A DNA stretch of 64,000 nucleotides from positions 9,560,001 through 9,624,000 of the forward strand of contig JAEMBT020000005.1 of assembly GCA_018873245.2 (NCBI GenBank), given 5' to 3'. The notes beneath the pieces are model-generated. The model made no database searches, was not told the DNA's origin, and saw only the letters and a list, made by a program, of their open reading frames with translations. This DNA is from Archegozetes longisetosus (taxonomy: Eukaryota > Arthropoda > Arachnida > Sarcoptiformes > Trhypochthoniidae). Within the stretch, counting starts at the first letter, position 1; every line of letters begins with the position of its first letter. A program made the translations under genes and the position numbers. Positions 32,268 to 44,384 of this stretch are shown here, piece by piece.

Positions 32268-32637
32268 AAAGTAATATTGTTTTGGGCAGGTTTAGCCACA
32301 GCGTATTATCATAGAAGTGTACAATCTTGGCTTCATTCGCAAGACATTGATTTTGTTAAAAAATAGGTGAGAATGCACCTAATGTGCCACAGCACGTCCT
32401 TTTGAGTGATATTAAGCCGAATGTAAAAAATAATATAGAGAACGAAGTTGAAAAATATTGGTTTGTTCAGGACGTGCTGTGGCACATTAGGTGCATTTTC
32501 ACCTATTTTTTAACAAAATCAATGTCTTGCGAATGAAGCCAAGATTGTACACTTCTATGATAATACGCTGTGGCTAAACCTGCCCAAAACAATATTACTT
32601 TTATTTTATTAAAACGATTTATAATTCTTAATATTAC

Positions 32638-32762
32638 CTATCTGTAAGTTCATGCAGCCATAAAATGCCGACAAATCATTTTTATACGGCGCAATTACTA
32701 AATCTGCCATTGACTTTATAGAATTGGTCAATTCTTCTGGCGTAAGCCTCGTTTTTTCGACT
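32638..32762 (-). other. Exon-like coding segment of an unidentified gene
   Basis: The minus strand reads VEKTRLTPEELTNSIKSMAD, then LVIAPYKNDLSAFYGCMNLQ and IG, followed by a good splice donor (ATAG|GTAATATT). The end of this frame is what the inverted duplication at 31778 starts in. It may be an upstream exon of the same unknown gene as the 31300-31777 block. Not recognised as a GR exon or transposase. Confidence 0.35.
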
Positions 32763-33044
32763 CATAAGTAAAATAATGAAAATATTAATGAAATAAGTTT
32801 AGAATTCGAAAATAGAATGTCTAAGACTCAAATTCTAAGTTTCAACATTGAAATCGCTGTATCGTGAAAGCGCGGAACAGTACAAAAATTTAACCCTAGA
32901 TATTAGAGGTAAGAGTAAAACCAAAGCGATTATTGCCGATTTTTACGTCATAATTTGTTAACCGAAAAGGTCATATATCTATAGCATTGAAATAATAGGA
33001 ATTTATTAAAATTTTAGCTAATCTTTAATTTCACAACTGCAAAA

Positions 33045-33215
33045 ACGAGAGTAAACTTAAGACGTAATAAAAAATTCATGAGAAGGATATGATCAAAACC
33101 AGATCGATGCAATAAATATCGAAAAGTTATAGTTATTGGAGAATAAATACTTTCTCCGATATATTATATACGGATCCATTTATCAACACAAGTTATTGTC
33201 TTCTTTCTATATTAT
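33045..33215 (-). pseudogene. Gustatory receptor exon 2 fragment
   Basis: Sequence from GAGAGTAAACTTAAGACGTA to CAACACAAGTTATTGTCTTC corresponds base by base, with many changes, to the middle and C-terminal half of exon 2 of the receptor genes (the region around the EHNDLC motif and the fifth and sixth membrane segments). Internal stops are present. Flanking exons are not visible. It lies in the part of segmental copy 2 absent from copy 1. Confidence 0.65.
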
Positions 33216-33591
33216 TATAAGAACAATAGCACTATCCATCTCCACATCTACTTAACAACTTGATTCATTCATTACTGAAATTTAATGTTAGTAAATTATA
33301 GTATACGCTCATTGGTGCAACAGATGGTCGTAGACCTTCAATAAGGTTAGACAGCCTGAAAATTCTTCAACGTTGAAAGAAGACATTCAAAGCTCATAGG
33401 TTTTGAGAGATTATTTCTTTAGGGAAATTTTGTTCCGTAAACTTGTTTCCAAAATGTTTCGTTGTCTAAATGTACTTCTAATATTCGAAACTTTTCTATT
33501 CTTGGTAGGTTTAATATTCCACCTGTCTTATCCATGTGGGCTTGTGTCATAATATAAGTTGTAAATGTAACACAACACTGCTTTTATTGTA

Positions 33592-34059
33592 CAGATTGTC
33601 CAAAATACAACTAAACTCAAATTTTGAGTACAATTTTCTTTAATATTACTCATCGATTAGGCGCAACTTATGAATAAAGTTTGAAACAAGTAAATGAAAA
33701 GTCAAATTTTTAATCATAATGTTAAGATAAAAACAAAAGTAGTATTTAAAATTGTCTTCTCAATAATACAAAGAGCTTTAATTTATAAACCTTAATTGTT
33801 AACTAAGTCTTGTGGTCGAACTAGAGAAGAATTTGCTGATAAACTTGGTAAAAACAGATCAACGAATGCGACTATAATTGACATTAATAGCATTAATAAG
33901 CATATGTTGTAGAGAACGTTCCTAAACACTATTAAATTAATAAAAGTTCATTTTGATAAATCAAATTTTTAGTATATGAGTAATTGATACTACTTGTGAT
34001 TAAAATATCAAATTGTAAAAAGACTTTAACTGCTTTATCTGAGTTTAGTTTCATTTCTG
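33592..34059. mobile_element. 0.49-kb MITE, copy 2 (right end eroded)
   Basis: Same orientation and flanks as the copy at 4245-4735, so it was duplicated with the segment. The right terminus has lost about seven bases (reads TTAGTTTCATTTCTG instead of ending GGACAATCTG). Flanking TA at 33590-33591. Confidence 0.8.
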
Positions 34060-34061
34060 TA

Positions 34062-35079
34062 CTGTCAAGGAATAAAGCTCTTTTTATCACTTAGTCAAAA
34101 AAAATTCTCTATCACTTTTGTTAAGAGGAGAACGATAAGAGCGAAAGTAATTATCTTTATTAGGACATGTAGTACTTCAACTTAAAAATATTCAAGTAGA
34201 AACAATATAAGATGGAATCGCTTTAAAGAGCGGACATCAAGCTATAAAAATTTAGGATCTGTTTATAGAAAATATCCTTAAGTCAATCACAAGGGGTAGT
34301 TTTGTGCCCCCTCTAATCTCGTATAAAAGTTTGATCTTTTGATTATGCCCATAAAAATAAGAATTGATATAAAGTTTTTGGACAATTTTTTTCTCTATTT
34401 TTACATAAAATAAGGATATATGGACAGTTTTCATATTCATTCATTCATGAAAGCTAATTATTTTGAAATAACTCAGTATTTTAAAGATGTGTTATTAATT
34501 AATCCTATATATACTTTAGAGACGGGTGAGAGTCCCTTAAGTATTAATTCGATTTATTACTACAATATTTCTATAATATGAGACTTTTGCTAAAATGTTA
34601 GATGTCTATTTTTTAAAGCGACTCTTTTATGTAACAAAATTATTACAAATTCTAAGAAAATTAAGATTCATTAATAAATTAAGGACAAGATTATCATTAA
34701 TATTAAGTACAATTCATCAAAACTAAAACGAAGCAGTGTTTTACTTTTATACAGTAGAAAATCATATATTCATTAAAACCTCTGAGTAGTAAAATACTCG
34801 GAGAAAATATTGATAAAAGTGTTGAATTTATTAAATTTCACGTAAAATAAAGTATAAAATGACTAATACAATAGCACTGACCAACTATAAGGCATGTCAT
34901 CTTTCACATAAAAAATGACCCTAAACTCATTAAAAGTATAATTCTCAATTTTAGAACTTTTTTCACCGCTTCGTTTTAGTTTTGATGAATTCTACATGGC
35001 CTAAAGTCATCTACTGCAGTCCCTGGGCTATGGAATTTACGAGTTTGTGTTTAGTATTCACATTTTTTGCATGACAGCT
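34062..35079. other. Intergenic with a small inverted repeat
   Basis: No gene. AATTCATCAAAACTAAAACG at 34711 is repeated in inverted form ending at 34991 (arms about 24 bases, 233-base loop), possibly a short foldback element. Nothing else supported. Confidence 0.5.
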
Positions 35080-36050
35080 CATGCCTCACTCATTCCGAGC
35101 CTAAATTCGTCAGTAGAGTCATATACTACTCGTTAGATACTCTAATCATGCGTGCTCAATTGGACTAAAATCTGGGGAATTAGACGACGCAGGTATTCTT
35201 TGGTATGGTATAAGATTTTATTAAGACGATTCATTGACCACCTATTACTTATGAATTGAAAAGTTTTCTTAGTGATAATACCAATCGCGATAGCTAAGCT
35301 CTGCTCATCATAATCCAAAACTCCGACTAAGAATTTCTAAGTATATTTTACTATTAAAATGCCTTTAATTTCAATTAATGATCCCAAGCAATTTTGTGTC
35401 ACTAATCCGAAGCATACCGATCTTAAATCCAAACATGCAGTCTTTTGAACATATTCTTGATGAAATGTGGTACCATTTGGGCGCCCAGTAAGACCGACCT
35501 AATTTAAAGGAGAGCTCGTCCACAAAATTTGTTCATCTTGTTCGATAAAATCTCTACAATTGTTCGCAAGTTGATATCTCTGGGCCTTATGGCCACGGAT
35601 AAAAGCACCTTCATTCTCGCAACGAGAGAGTATAGTCTCCCCTCTTCTAAACTTTTGGTAATTGTCATAAGTCAGAAATTAGTACCGATATATGCTTTAT
35701 TTCTCGTTTGTTATGCATTCTCTTCAACTGCAGGGAGTACAACTTCCAGATCGGAAGAGATTTTTGTATCTTAGGAAGACTACTTTTAACCTTTATATTT
35801 AATAAGTAGTCAATGTAATAAGTAGTGAATTTGTTTACAATACAAGATTAGAATATTTGTGCATGTACTGAAAAAATAATACTTTACATGGATAATCAAC
35901 GCATTGTGCAATAGTCTCCCTAAGATGCAAAAATCTCTTCTCAGATACTGATCTGCTGTTTTTGCGAATGGACGACTTGGCTTCACGATATGTATTACTT
36001 CTATTTGACTTTATAATCAATAAAATTTTTCAAAAACTACATGTTTGACC
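35080..36050 (-). pseudogene. Tc1/mariner transposase remnant
   Basis: Across several stops and frame breaks the minus strand reads ANNCRDFIEQDEQILWTSSP, VGLTGRPNGTTFHQEYVQKT, and finally the catalytic block SNSPDFSPIEHA (near 35150-35185). Another minus-strand frame at 35835-36020 (AKSSIRKNSRSVSEKRFLHL) may be the eroded DNA-binding region. Terminal inverted repeats not found. Too damaged to act. Confidence 0.55.
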
Positions 36051-36885
36051 AACTATTTCAACTCACTTTTTAAAAAAAACTTTATAGTCTAAAGTTAAAT
36101 TGCAAGAGATATCTCCTAGTTCCATTTCTCTTCTAACATTATTGTTACGCCAGATTGATGGAAAAACACTCATAGCTAAGGTAACCAAGTCTTGTAGAGC
36201 CAAAATCCAGACAAGAATATCGAAGGGTCCCCTTCTGAGATTGTCTTAAGTTTTGAAATATATTTACAGTACCCGATGAATATAAAAGCCATAAAATTTC
36301 AACTGTAAAATTAATTATATTTCTTCTGTGATTGAGTAGCTTAAATTATCATTAACATAATTGTAAAGTTCTGAATAAGAAATTAAAAATGGACAAATTC
36401 AATAGAATAAAATATGTTAGCTGAGAGTCAGTATACACTGAATTACTAATAAGATAAAGCATTCGTGACAAAAGTGTCTATTCAGCTCAAATCTAGGCGC
36501 TTGGTCATCCTACTCATAACTGTTAATTTACTGCTTAAACAACAATTTTAAATTATTGTCAAAATAAATAATCAGACTATTTGGCATAGAAATTTTATTT
36601 ATTAGTTACACAGTATAAGATGAATATAAAATATAAATTCAAGAATTACCAACGATTATGAGATAATTATAATAAAAAATACTAAATGAAAGAATAAGTT
36701 CTAAATTATATTTAGTGAATACGACATTCGACGTGAAGGCGAGTCTGAACTCGGCGGCGAGATTCGGTGTAACTTTTGAACTGAACAAAACTTTCGCAAT
36801 TCGACGATAAAATTCAGCTTTAAAGCATTACATGGATTTTTATTGAATAATTAGCCTTATAACAGCATCATTCTGTTCTATTGTT

Positions 36886-37017
36886 ATATGAAGAGCTTAT
36901 TTCCAAAAGAGCTTAAGTGTCTATATTATAGGTCTGTTACTTTGAGCATTCGGTATGATCTTTACGGAGCTTTATGATATAGTCACTTAAGCCCTTTTGG
37001 AAATAAGCTCTTCATAT
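36886..37017. repeat. Short foldback, arms about 40 bp
   Basis: ATATGAAGAGCTTATTTCCA at 36886 pairs with TGGAAATAAGCTCTTCATAT ending at 37017; pairing continues inward through AAAAGRGCTTAAGTG. About 50 bases of loop. Could be a tiny MITE. Confidence 0.75.
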
Positions 37018-38858
37018 CATCAAGCCGAAAACTGTATTCACTAATTATATTTAAACATTAACAAACTTTTCTCAATTGATCTTTTTCCAGTACTATTCTT
37101 TCATATTGAGTCCACCACTGGAACTATAAGCGGGAAATCTCTCCTCACAAAACTTACGTTTAATACCCTATTCGTCCTCTTCTCTTCAATATATGTAACC
37201 ATTATTCCACTGAAACTAAAGCCTTGAAAAATCTGATCATATGACCCTTTTTTAATTTTTCACTTAAAACTTCTACTCCTAATGCATGCAATTTTATAAG
37301 AATGTGAACATTAGATAAAATAAGTTTGACGTAAAATAAAATCCTAAAAGCTCATAAAAAATTAAATAAACTCCCATTACTCAATAACATTATGATTGAT
37401 CACGCTCGACTTCAGTGATAGATTGACGATTAATTCGATGCACGCCATTAAGAAATTGCACATTTTCTGTTGTTGTAATAACATCCGTTAATGATTGAAA
37501 ATGTGAAATATTTCGAAATTCACAAAAAGAGACTATATAATGCTCAACTTTTATTCTTTGGATCAAAAGACTGCCTCATATCAAATTCGATAAAAATATT
37601 CAGATCTTAATTTCTTATCAATTGTTTTTGATAACACTCAATTTCGTGACGGTATATGCATTACCTACATGATAGATAGACGAGCTTCAAATATTAAAAT
37701 TGCATTGATTATAACCATAAAATTTATAGTTTATGATAGCCTTCGAATTCACTCAACTTGAGTCTTTATGATGAAAATAGAGCCTATTTTAAGTTTAAGA
37801 TAATATACTAGACTTTAAACTTTAAACTTTAAAATGTGTTACGCTTGTAATATATTAAAGATAAGTTTTCGTTGTTCAATAAGTTAAAACTAATTGCTAT
37901 CTTCTAATCGCCTCTTAAACTCCGTCATGAGAGCTCATAAATTAGTGGGTTTGGAATTATTCACACAGAATGTAGTATTTTTTACCGAAATTGATAAATA
38001 TGTTATGCAAACAATTTCTTAACTTTAAAGAAGGTTGAATTTTTATTTTGAAGAAAAGAATTTTCTATCATTTACATGAACTTCTGCAATAGAACATTTG
38101 AAGTAATGCTTAATGTAATTATTATTACTTTTGAAAAATCAATACAATAATTACTTTGAAAATCATTAATTTGAAAGTCATATAATTTCAAATCAGAAAA
38201 TTGTGAAATTTGTTTATGTATTGTAGTTTCTTTTATATAATCATTCTATTATGCAATATACGTCATTAGGCAATGAAAAATATTTCTTAATTATAAGTTC
38301 TGAGTAAGTAAATTCTATAGCAACTCATCCCTGCAAACAAAACAAACATAAGATTCAAAAAACCCTCTAAAAACTAGTTTCAGAGTTTAAAATGATCATT
38401 TCTTCAGATAGAAAAATATTGTGAGTTTAGTACGACAAATATATGAAATCAATAGTTATTTACTGTTAAATGAATTTTCTTCTGTTCTCCAATAAGAAAT
38501 TTTTGAATAAACAATTTAAAAGTGAGTATTATTCTGTTTATGAGATTTAGTTATTAGTAGAGAATTATAAAAAGTTGATGTGAAGAGTGGAATGTTGAAA
38601 AAAGCCGACTAAAAGGTTGAAAAGTCGTTTTAAGCAACTTTTGACTTTTTAAAATTTTTATGACTAACATTTTAAGTCATATAGTCAAATACACTTCTAT
38701 AGTTATTAGGGAAAATACTTCGAAATGGCTAATTTCATATTGGCAACCCCTATTTTCTGTTTCTATTTGTAGATTTTCCCTTTACATCGAAATAAATACA
38801 CTAAATATAATAAATTTCAGGTTCAATAAATTTAGTTATCATATCGTATACTATTGTA

Positions 38859-38892
38859 TTGCTACTGCTGCTGCTGCTGCTGCTACTACTAA
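38859..38892 (+). repeat. GCT/ACT trinucleotide microsatellite
   Basis: Runs of GCTGCTGCT followed by ACTACTAATACTAAT. In one frame it produces poly-alanine and threonine, but the surrounding ORF is not convincing. Confidence 0.85.
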
Positions 38893-40069
38893 TACTAATT
38901 ATGCAAAGCGATATAAAAGAGCACAATATAATATAGAACAGTAAAAGTTATTCTAATTTCATTGTTTTCAACTTTTCCAAGTTGAAATTAATCTCATTTC
39001 ATCAGTTAACCAAATATGAGTAATTTTTATTTTGAATCTGAGCCCTACATATTAGATTATGAGTATAAAAAATATCGAACACCACTTTTAAATTGAAGTC
39101 AATTCAGATTATTAAGGATTCAGAAACGGATTTAAAATTTCATATTTTTATCAAACTTTTAGCTTGACTTCACTTTAGTTTGATATGAACCAGAGTTAGC
39201 ACTAAAAATCACTTATGAAGTAAGTAAATCATAGATGTTATATTATTTTTGTTTTTATGCAATCAAAAATTTTCGCAATAAGTCTTACCAAAGACTCATC
39301 TATATACTTATTTTCCATTAGTTATGAGTTAAATTAACTGAAATCAAAACTTATATGTATATATGCCTTAACGTATGCGATTTGATGTCTTAATGTCAAA
39401 TGTAAAGCTTAGGATAATAAAAAATTCGTATATTAGTCCCGGGGGAATGCTTTGGTATTTTCTAAAACTGCATTCAAATTTCTCTTTGAAAAGTAGTTTT
39501 AAAAGTATTTCATACTTTTTTGTTCACTTAAATTTTCAATATCGTTGAATCAAGAGTTTTTTCTAGTTTATTCCAAAATTTGAAAAATGGTATAATTATT
39601 CTAGCAATCAGTTATTAGAGGATTCAAAACAAGGATTAGCCGTTCTGAAATTAGCTATTTCGAAGTCTAACCTTATTTTATGAGCCTTTTCTTAGTCAAG
39701 AACTTTGATTACTGCAGATAAAATCTATTGATATGCTGAAAAATCCCATTAGCATGAATTTAAACAAGTCGATATAAATCTTGAAATTATATTCGTAGTT
39801 AAAAGTGTTGTTGTTCTCAAACTTATTTAGCTTATTGTCATAATTTTGATAAAGTAATCATTATTCTTATTCAAAGCTTTTAATATAGCTTAACTTCAAA
39901 ATTAATGCAAAACCAGTTTTCTAATATTTATATAATTTGAGGGCAAAATTACTTTCACTTTAAGTATGAACTTTATACTTAGCGAGATTTTGATGATTAG
40001 AGTAAAATGTACTGCCGCTCATAAGTACGGAAATGGGAGTAATTAACTCGATGTCTTTTCTTTAACTAA

Positions 40070-40155
40070 ATATTAGGTCAAACCATAAGTAATTGCAAAC
40101 TTTTTCATGTTTGATTATGAAAAAGTTTGCAATTACTTATGGTTTGACCTAATAT
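40070..40155. repeat. Perfect 39-bp hairpin, probable minimal mariner-type MITE
   Basis: TATTAGGTCAAACCATAAGT at 40071 and its perfect inverse at the right end, with an 8-base loop (GTTTGATT). Ends look like TA plus TTAGGTCAAACCATAAG, reminiscent of mariner termini. Only about 82 bases long and with no visible mismatches between arms. Confidence 0.85.
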
Positions 40156-41189
40156 AACTTAACATTTACTTTGTTAATTTTAGCCAAATTCATCTTAAAT
40201 CAAAGCGTAATAATTTGGAATTCAAACGATATAAACATGTCAGATAGTATCACACTTTCGGTAAAATTATAAACAATTAAAATCTTCGTCACTTTTTATG
40301 CGTCATAAATAAGTAATTACTTCTGAGCCTTGAGTTAATAACAATAAACTTAGATCCTAGACTTCAGCATAAGTAGTCTGTATAGGTATCAGAACACTTT
40401 TGCACTATATTTTAATACAGTTACGTATGGACGTTTAAATGCGTTCAATCAAAATGAAAATTTTCAATGAACAATCAAATTAGTAATCAAAAGCCAAATT
40501 TTCAAAGAGATGCTGTCAAAATCAAAATTGAAAGATTCCACCAAAGCATACTTTCAAACTAATTTATTTACTTCAAAAGCTCAAAGGATTTAAATTATAA
40601 ATCAAAGTACAAACAAAAATGTAATCATTGATCTTTATACTTAAAACTAATATTTTATAAATTACTGATGTCAATTAATTTATCATTGAGTATTAGATTT
40701 TTATTAAATTTTGTAGTGCCTTTTATATGTTCAAACTTTACATTTTCTGAAGTTTGATATTTAGTTTCCGAGATTTAGAAAATATTTATTTGAAAATAAT
40801 GTTGAAACAAATGAGAAAAATTCATTTTGAAAATAAGGTATTTTAAAAAAGTATTTTGAAAATTTTCCTTTGAAAATTTTCATTTTAAAATAAGTGGCCG
40901 AAACACGTACAATCAAAGTATGCCTATGCATATCAATCAAATTAGTAAGCAAAAAGCCAAATTACTCTAGAGATGCTGTCAAACTCAAAATTGAAAATCC
41001 ATCAGAAGCATCACCTCACAAACATACGTCAAAAGCTCAGATGATTTGTTTTAACTGAATCATAGGCGAGAAAAGGTCATTTCAAAATTCTTTAAAACTA
41101 AATTAAACAAAATATCAATTCAATGGAGCATTTTCAATTAAAATATCGATTTTAAATAAATTATTTTGAAGAAATAGTCAAATTAAGAG

Positions 41190-42130
41190 AACTTACAGAA
41201 GTAAGATGTTTAGGACGAGAATGAAGGCACATATATCATACCATTGCCGAAAAGATGAGATACAGTTCCTCATGTGCTTATGGAGTCGTAACAAAGATCA
41301 ATACTTTCGAAACAGCTTGTAATTTAATAAGAAGTGGCCGAAGACACTGTACGACAAACTGAACTGACGACAGAATTACAGCAAATGTGGAGAAAACCGA
41401 ATAATTGCTGCTAGAGAAATAAAAAAAGATCTGCAATCTGTAAATATCAATTGCAGTGAATCTACAATCAAACGGCGATTAAGAGTAACATTTTTTGGAG
41501 GAATCGAATGTAAGAGACCATAGATAAGTGAGAAAATCGCATAAAAGACTCGCGTATGCAAGGAAATACTTCAATGTGCCGCCGGCCTTCTGAAGCAAAA
41601 TCATTTGGTCCGCTGAGTCAAGTTAATTAACTCGAAAAGTTAAACTAGAGAGTGGAAAAAGGAAAAGAGGGACATAATAAATATGATATTGAGATTCCTG
41701 TAGAATACTTACCTTTAGGTGATTGCTAGGAATGCCTTTCGGCCTCTGGTATCGGAAATTTAGTCGAGATGAACACTAAAATGAACAGTAAATTTTATGC
41801 CGCAATCATTAATTACAATTTATACATGACCGCAGAACTTACACCAATCAGAGATTATCTTTCAATTTGATAACGGCTCAAACGCACCCCACATTTAGTA
41901 AAGCAGAGGCTCGCAGAAAATTGGATTGAACAGATCGAATAGCCGTCACGAAATTCAGACTTGGATATAATCGGACATTTGTGGGATGAATTGGGCCAAT
42001 CAGTACCTCAGTCTGACCATAAATCTATTGCAAGTTTCAGAGAAACCTTATTTGAAAGTTAGAAGCAGATCGAACAAGAAGTGATTAAAGCGAACAGAGG
42101 CAATGCTTATTACTAGTCATCAATTCATAG
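41190..42130 (+). pseudogene. Tc1-family transposase remnant
   Basis: The plus strand reads, with stops and frameshifts, an N-terminal helix-turn-helix section (IIAAREIKKDLQSVN, CSESTIKRRLRV, near 41395-41490) and the catalytic tail DNGSNAPH (near 41870), then DLDIIGHLWDELGQSVPQSD (41960-42020), which corresponds to the Tc1 SPDLNIIEHLWDEL block. The second aspartate is intact; the glutamate position reads glycine. Relation to the GR gene 350 bp downstream is only positional. Confidence 0.75.
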
Positions 42131-42479
42131 AGGATTTGGTTAAAATTTCTAAGATATTGACTAATATTTACTTAATTTTGATCTAAATTATTTTAGTAAG
42201 AATTAAAATTGTAACCAAAATACGATCCAATTTCGGTGGTTATAAATACCAATTTTTGAAGACATAAATATAGTACAAATTTGTGATATTAATTGTCTCC
42301 TAATTCCTAGTCCTGGAGAATTAAATGAATTTCTTGTGGATTATACAAATTTTCATACCTTTGAGCGATAGTATATAAATTGATTATGAATTCTGTATTT
42401 TGACTCATATTATTTAAATATAAACAAAATCATTACTTAATTTGACAGGTATATTTAAACTTGAATTAAAAAGTGAGTC
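42131..42479. other. Upstream region of the 42.5-kb receptor gene
   Basis: No gene. AT-rich leader between a Tc1 relic and the GR start codon; promoter elements not resolved. Confidence 0.45.
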
Positions 42480-43790
42480 ATGCCATACAGAAATTTGAAA
42501 CCAACACGACTTATACCACAAGACCTAAGAATCCCATCAGCAGGTGATCACTTCTACTTAATTGGTTTATCTCAATATAGGATCGGATTATCAGAAAGAA
42601 CTACTTTACATAATCCTAAATTGATAGCAATTGTAAACATAATACTATTAGTCCGATGTATTGTGTCATTGGTCACACCAGATGAGTATAAAGAGATCTT
42701 CTATTGGATCGGAGATTTCACTCACTATCTGAAAATTCGGATTCACTGCAATATTGGTTTAATTTCATTTTTCTTCTCAACTCTTGTATTTCAATTTCTT
42801 CATTATCTCAAATACAAGAATAATGAAAGACCAACATATCTCAAAGCTTTTGGAATGATGTCTGGATTAATACCGCCGAGAACTATAGGACTAACAAATC
42901 CAGAAAAAATCAAGAGAATGATGAAGAATTCCAGAATCTATTTCAATTTGTGCCATTATTTCATCAAAACAACTATTCGTTTATTCACTTTAGTGGCAAT
43001 TCTGTTACCTTTCGTTCTCTACGATACCATACCCTCCATAATAATGTTAGGCATACCCTATGGTATAGTATTTGGTCTCGGATGTTATTATTCGTTTAGT
43101 ATCTATTTGTGGCAATTAGTCTACTTTCACACCATTTGTTATTATATCAAAATTAGATTCAGACAAGTGAGAATTGAAGTGAATCGAAAGATTAATAAGG
43201 AAAAAGTTATTAATGATTCCACTGTAATGGAAACTATACTACACTTGAACTCAATCTATAAAGAGATCACTGATTATAACAGTAACTATTGGTATAAATA
43301 CTTATTCTGGATTTGGCTGTTATCAGCTTCGATGATAAGCACAGGACTATATCTAGTATTCTTTGGTCAAATTAGTTATTTCACAAAATCTGTACTCTTT
43401 TATGGAACTATTTTGATTGGCTTGATTTTAATATTTATTATAAACATCGCATCAAAGGCTACTTTAGAAGCAAATAAATTCTGTAAACTATTGAATACAC
43501 TGATGACTCTCGATAAAAACAACAACATCAGAACAACAGTTAAAATTAAAGTAATAAAAGCAATGATTTTTGAAAAAAATTTTGTTTATAAAATTATATC
43601 TTTATTGTTTCAGTTGTTGACTGTTATCGAGAAAATTGGTAAAAGAAATGTAGGATTTTATTGTTGGAAATTATTCATAATCAATTATTTACGAGGACTT
43701 GAAGTGAAATCAATTTTATTTATTGTTAGAAATTGAAAGTAATTTTGAACTTATTTTCAGGTTCTACTACTGACTGCTGTTTTTTCATGA
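42480..43790 (+). CDS. Gustatory-type receptor, three exons, one intron hidden in an open frame
   Basis: GR-superfamily chemoreceptor on the opposite strand from its relatives. Exons: 42480-43550, 43614-43703 (90 nt), 43761-43790; 396 residues. The frame is open straight through the first intron because that intron (43551-43613) is 63 nt and has no stop, so a naive ORF runs 42480-43736. The intron has GTAATA and TTTCAG and sits exactly where the other receptors have their phase-0 intron. The middle exon is again 90 nt and reads LLTVIEKIGKRNVGFY, the GR core. The last exon gives VLLLTAVFS and a stop. The first intron of the other receptors is absent: PPRTIG continues directly into LTNPEKIKRMMKNSR. 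Earlier signatures are diverged (IYKEITDYNSNYWYKYLFW; NIASKATLEANKF). Seven hydrophobic segments are visible. Intact. Confidence 0.87.
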
Positions 43791-44384
43791 AAATCATTGA
43801 GATGTCGAGAGTAGATAAAAAGTGAACAAAAGACGCTGAATATAGTTCCAAAATTCACTGGTCAACAATTTCCTCTTAATATAATAAGATTAATTTTTAT
43901 CAAAATTATTTCATAGATTTACGTGTTCATTATTTATTATATCAATTCTACTTATGTAGTTTCTATTTTTTTTATAAAATAACATTTAGAAATCGTGAGT
44001 ATGAATTATTAAACTTGAGACCTTCAAATTTCAAAATCTAAATTTCCAAAATACACGTTTTTGCACAAAGTTATTTCTGGTCAAATCTGAGTCAAAAGTG
44101 TGAAGCTTAGAGTTATAATTAATTTTAGCAATAAGATAGTTTAATTTGGAGGTTCTTATAAGACAACTTTTACCTTATGTATGCTGCTTGCCTAAAATCC
44201 TGATAACGTTTTAATTTTTTAAAAATTAATTTTAAACTAACCTATGAACTCCAAATTTGTATATAAATAAAATATGAAATTTTGAGAACTCTAAGCTCTA
44301 GCTTATTTCTTAAGTCGAAAATTATAGAATAATAGACTTGTTTTTATAAAATTTTCGTTCGAACATTTATATAATAGAAAAATG
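43791..44384. other. Intergenic, nothing identified
   Basis: AT-rich sequence between the receptor gene and a long foldback. Confidence 0.45.

Larger units (their letters stand above)
31778..32662. repeat. Inverted duplication around an X-shaped centre, interrupted by a solo LTR
   Basis: The left arm runs from ATGGCTGCATGAACTTACAG (31778) to GCACGTCC (about 32400), the right arm in reverse from GGACGTGC (about 32471) to 32662. The left arm is longer only because the solo LTR sits in it. The spacer (about 32401-32470) is itself an inverted copy of 31708-31777 immediately before the left arm. The corresponding place in segmental copy 1 (about 3855) has a single, non-inverted version, so the inversion arose in copy 2 after the duplication or was lost from copy 1. 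Confidence 0.8.
27940..34061. repeat. Segmental duplication, copy 2
   Basis: Collinear with 1-4737 (see that entry). It holds the intact GR gene, the unidentified GC-richer block and MITE copy 2. Relative to copy 1 it has about 1.5 kb of additional sequence between about 31778 and 33290: an inverted duplication, a solo LTR and a GR exon 2 fragment. Its right end coincides with the right end of the MITE, which here lacks about seven terminal bases. Confidence 0.85.
36051..41189. other. Five kilobases without a recognisable gene
   Basis: Long AT-rich region with scattered short inverted repeats (listed separately), a GCT/ACT microsatellite near 38860 and no supported coding sequence. The ORFs at 38660-38944 and 40761-40952 have low-complexity or random-looking products. 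Confidence 0.5.

Noticed and set aside
38660-38944. 94-codon ORF with an alanine/threonine run
   Set aside because: The run comes from a GCT/ACT microsatellite and the rest resembles no protein.
41376-41561. 61-codon minus-strand ORF
   Set aside because: Antisense to the Tc1 transposase remnant at 41190-42130.
42480-43736. Single-exon 418-codon receptor
   Set aside because: The frame runs through a canonical 63-nt intron at a position conserved in relatives, and the end is replaced by a short spliced exon.
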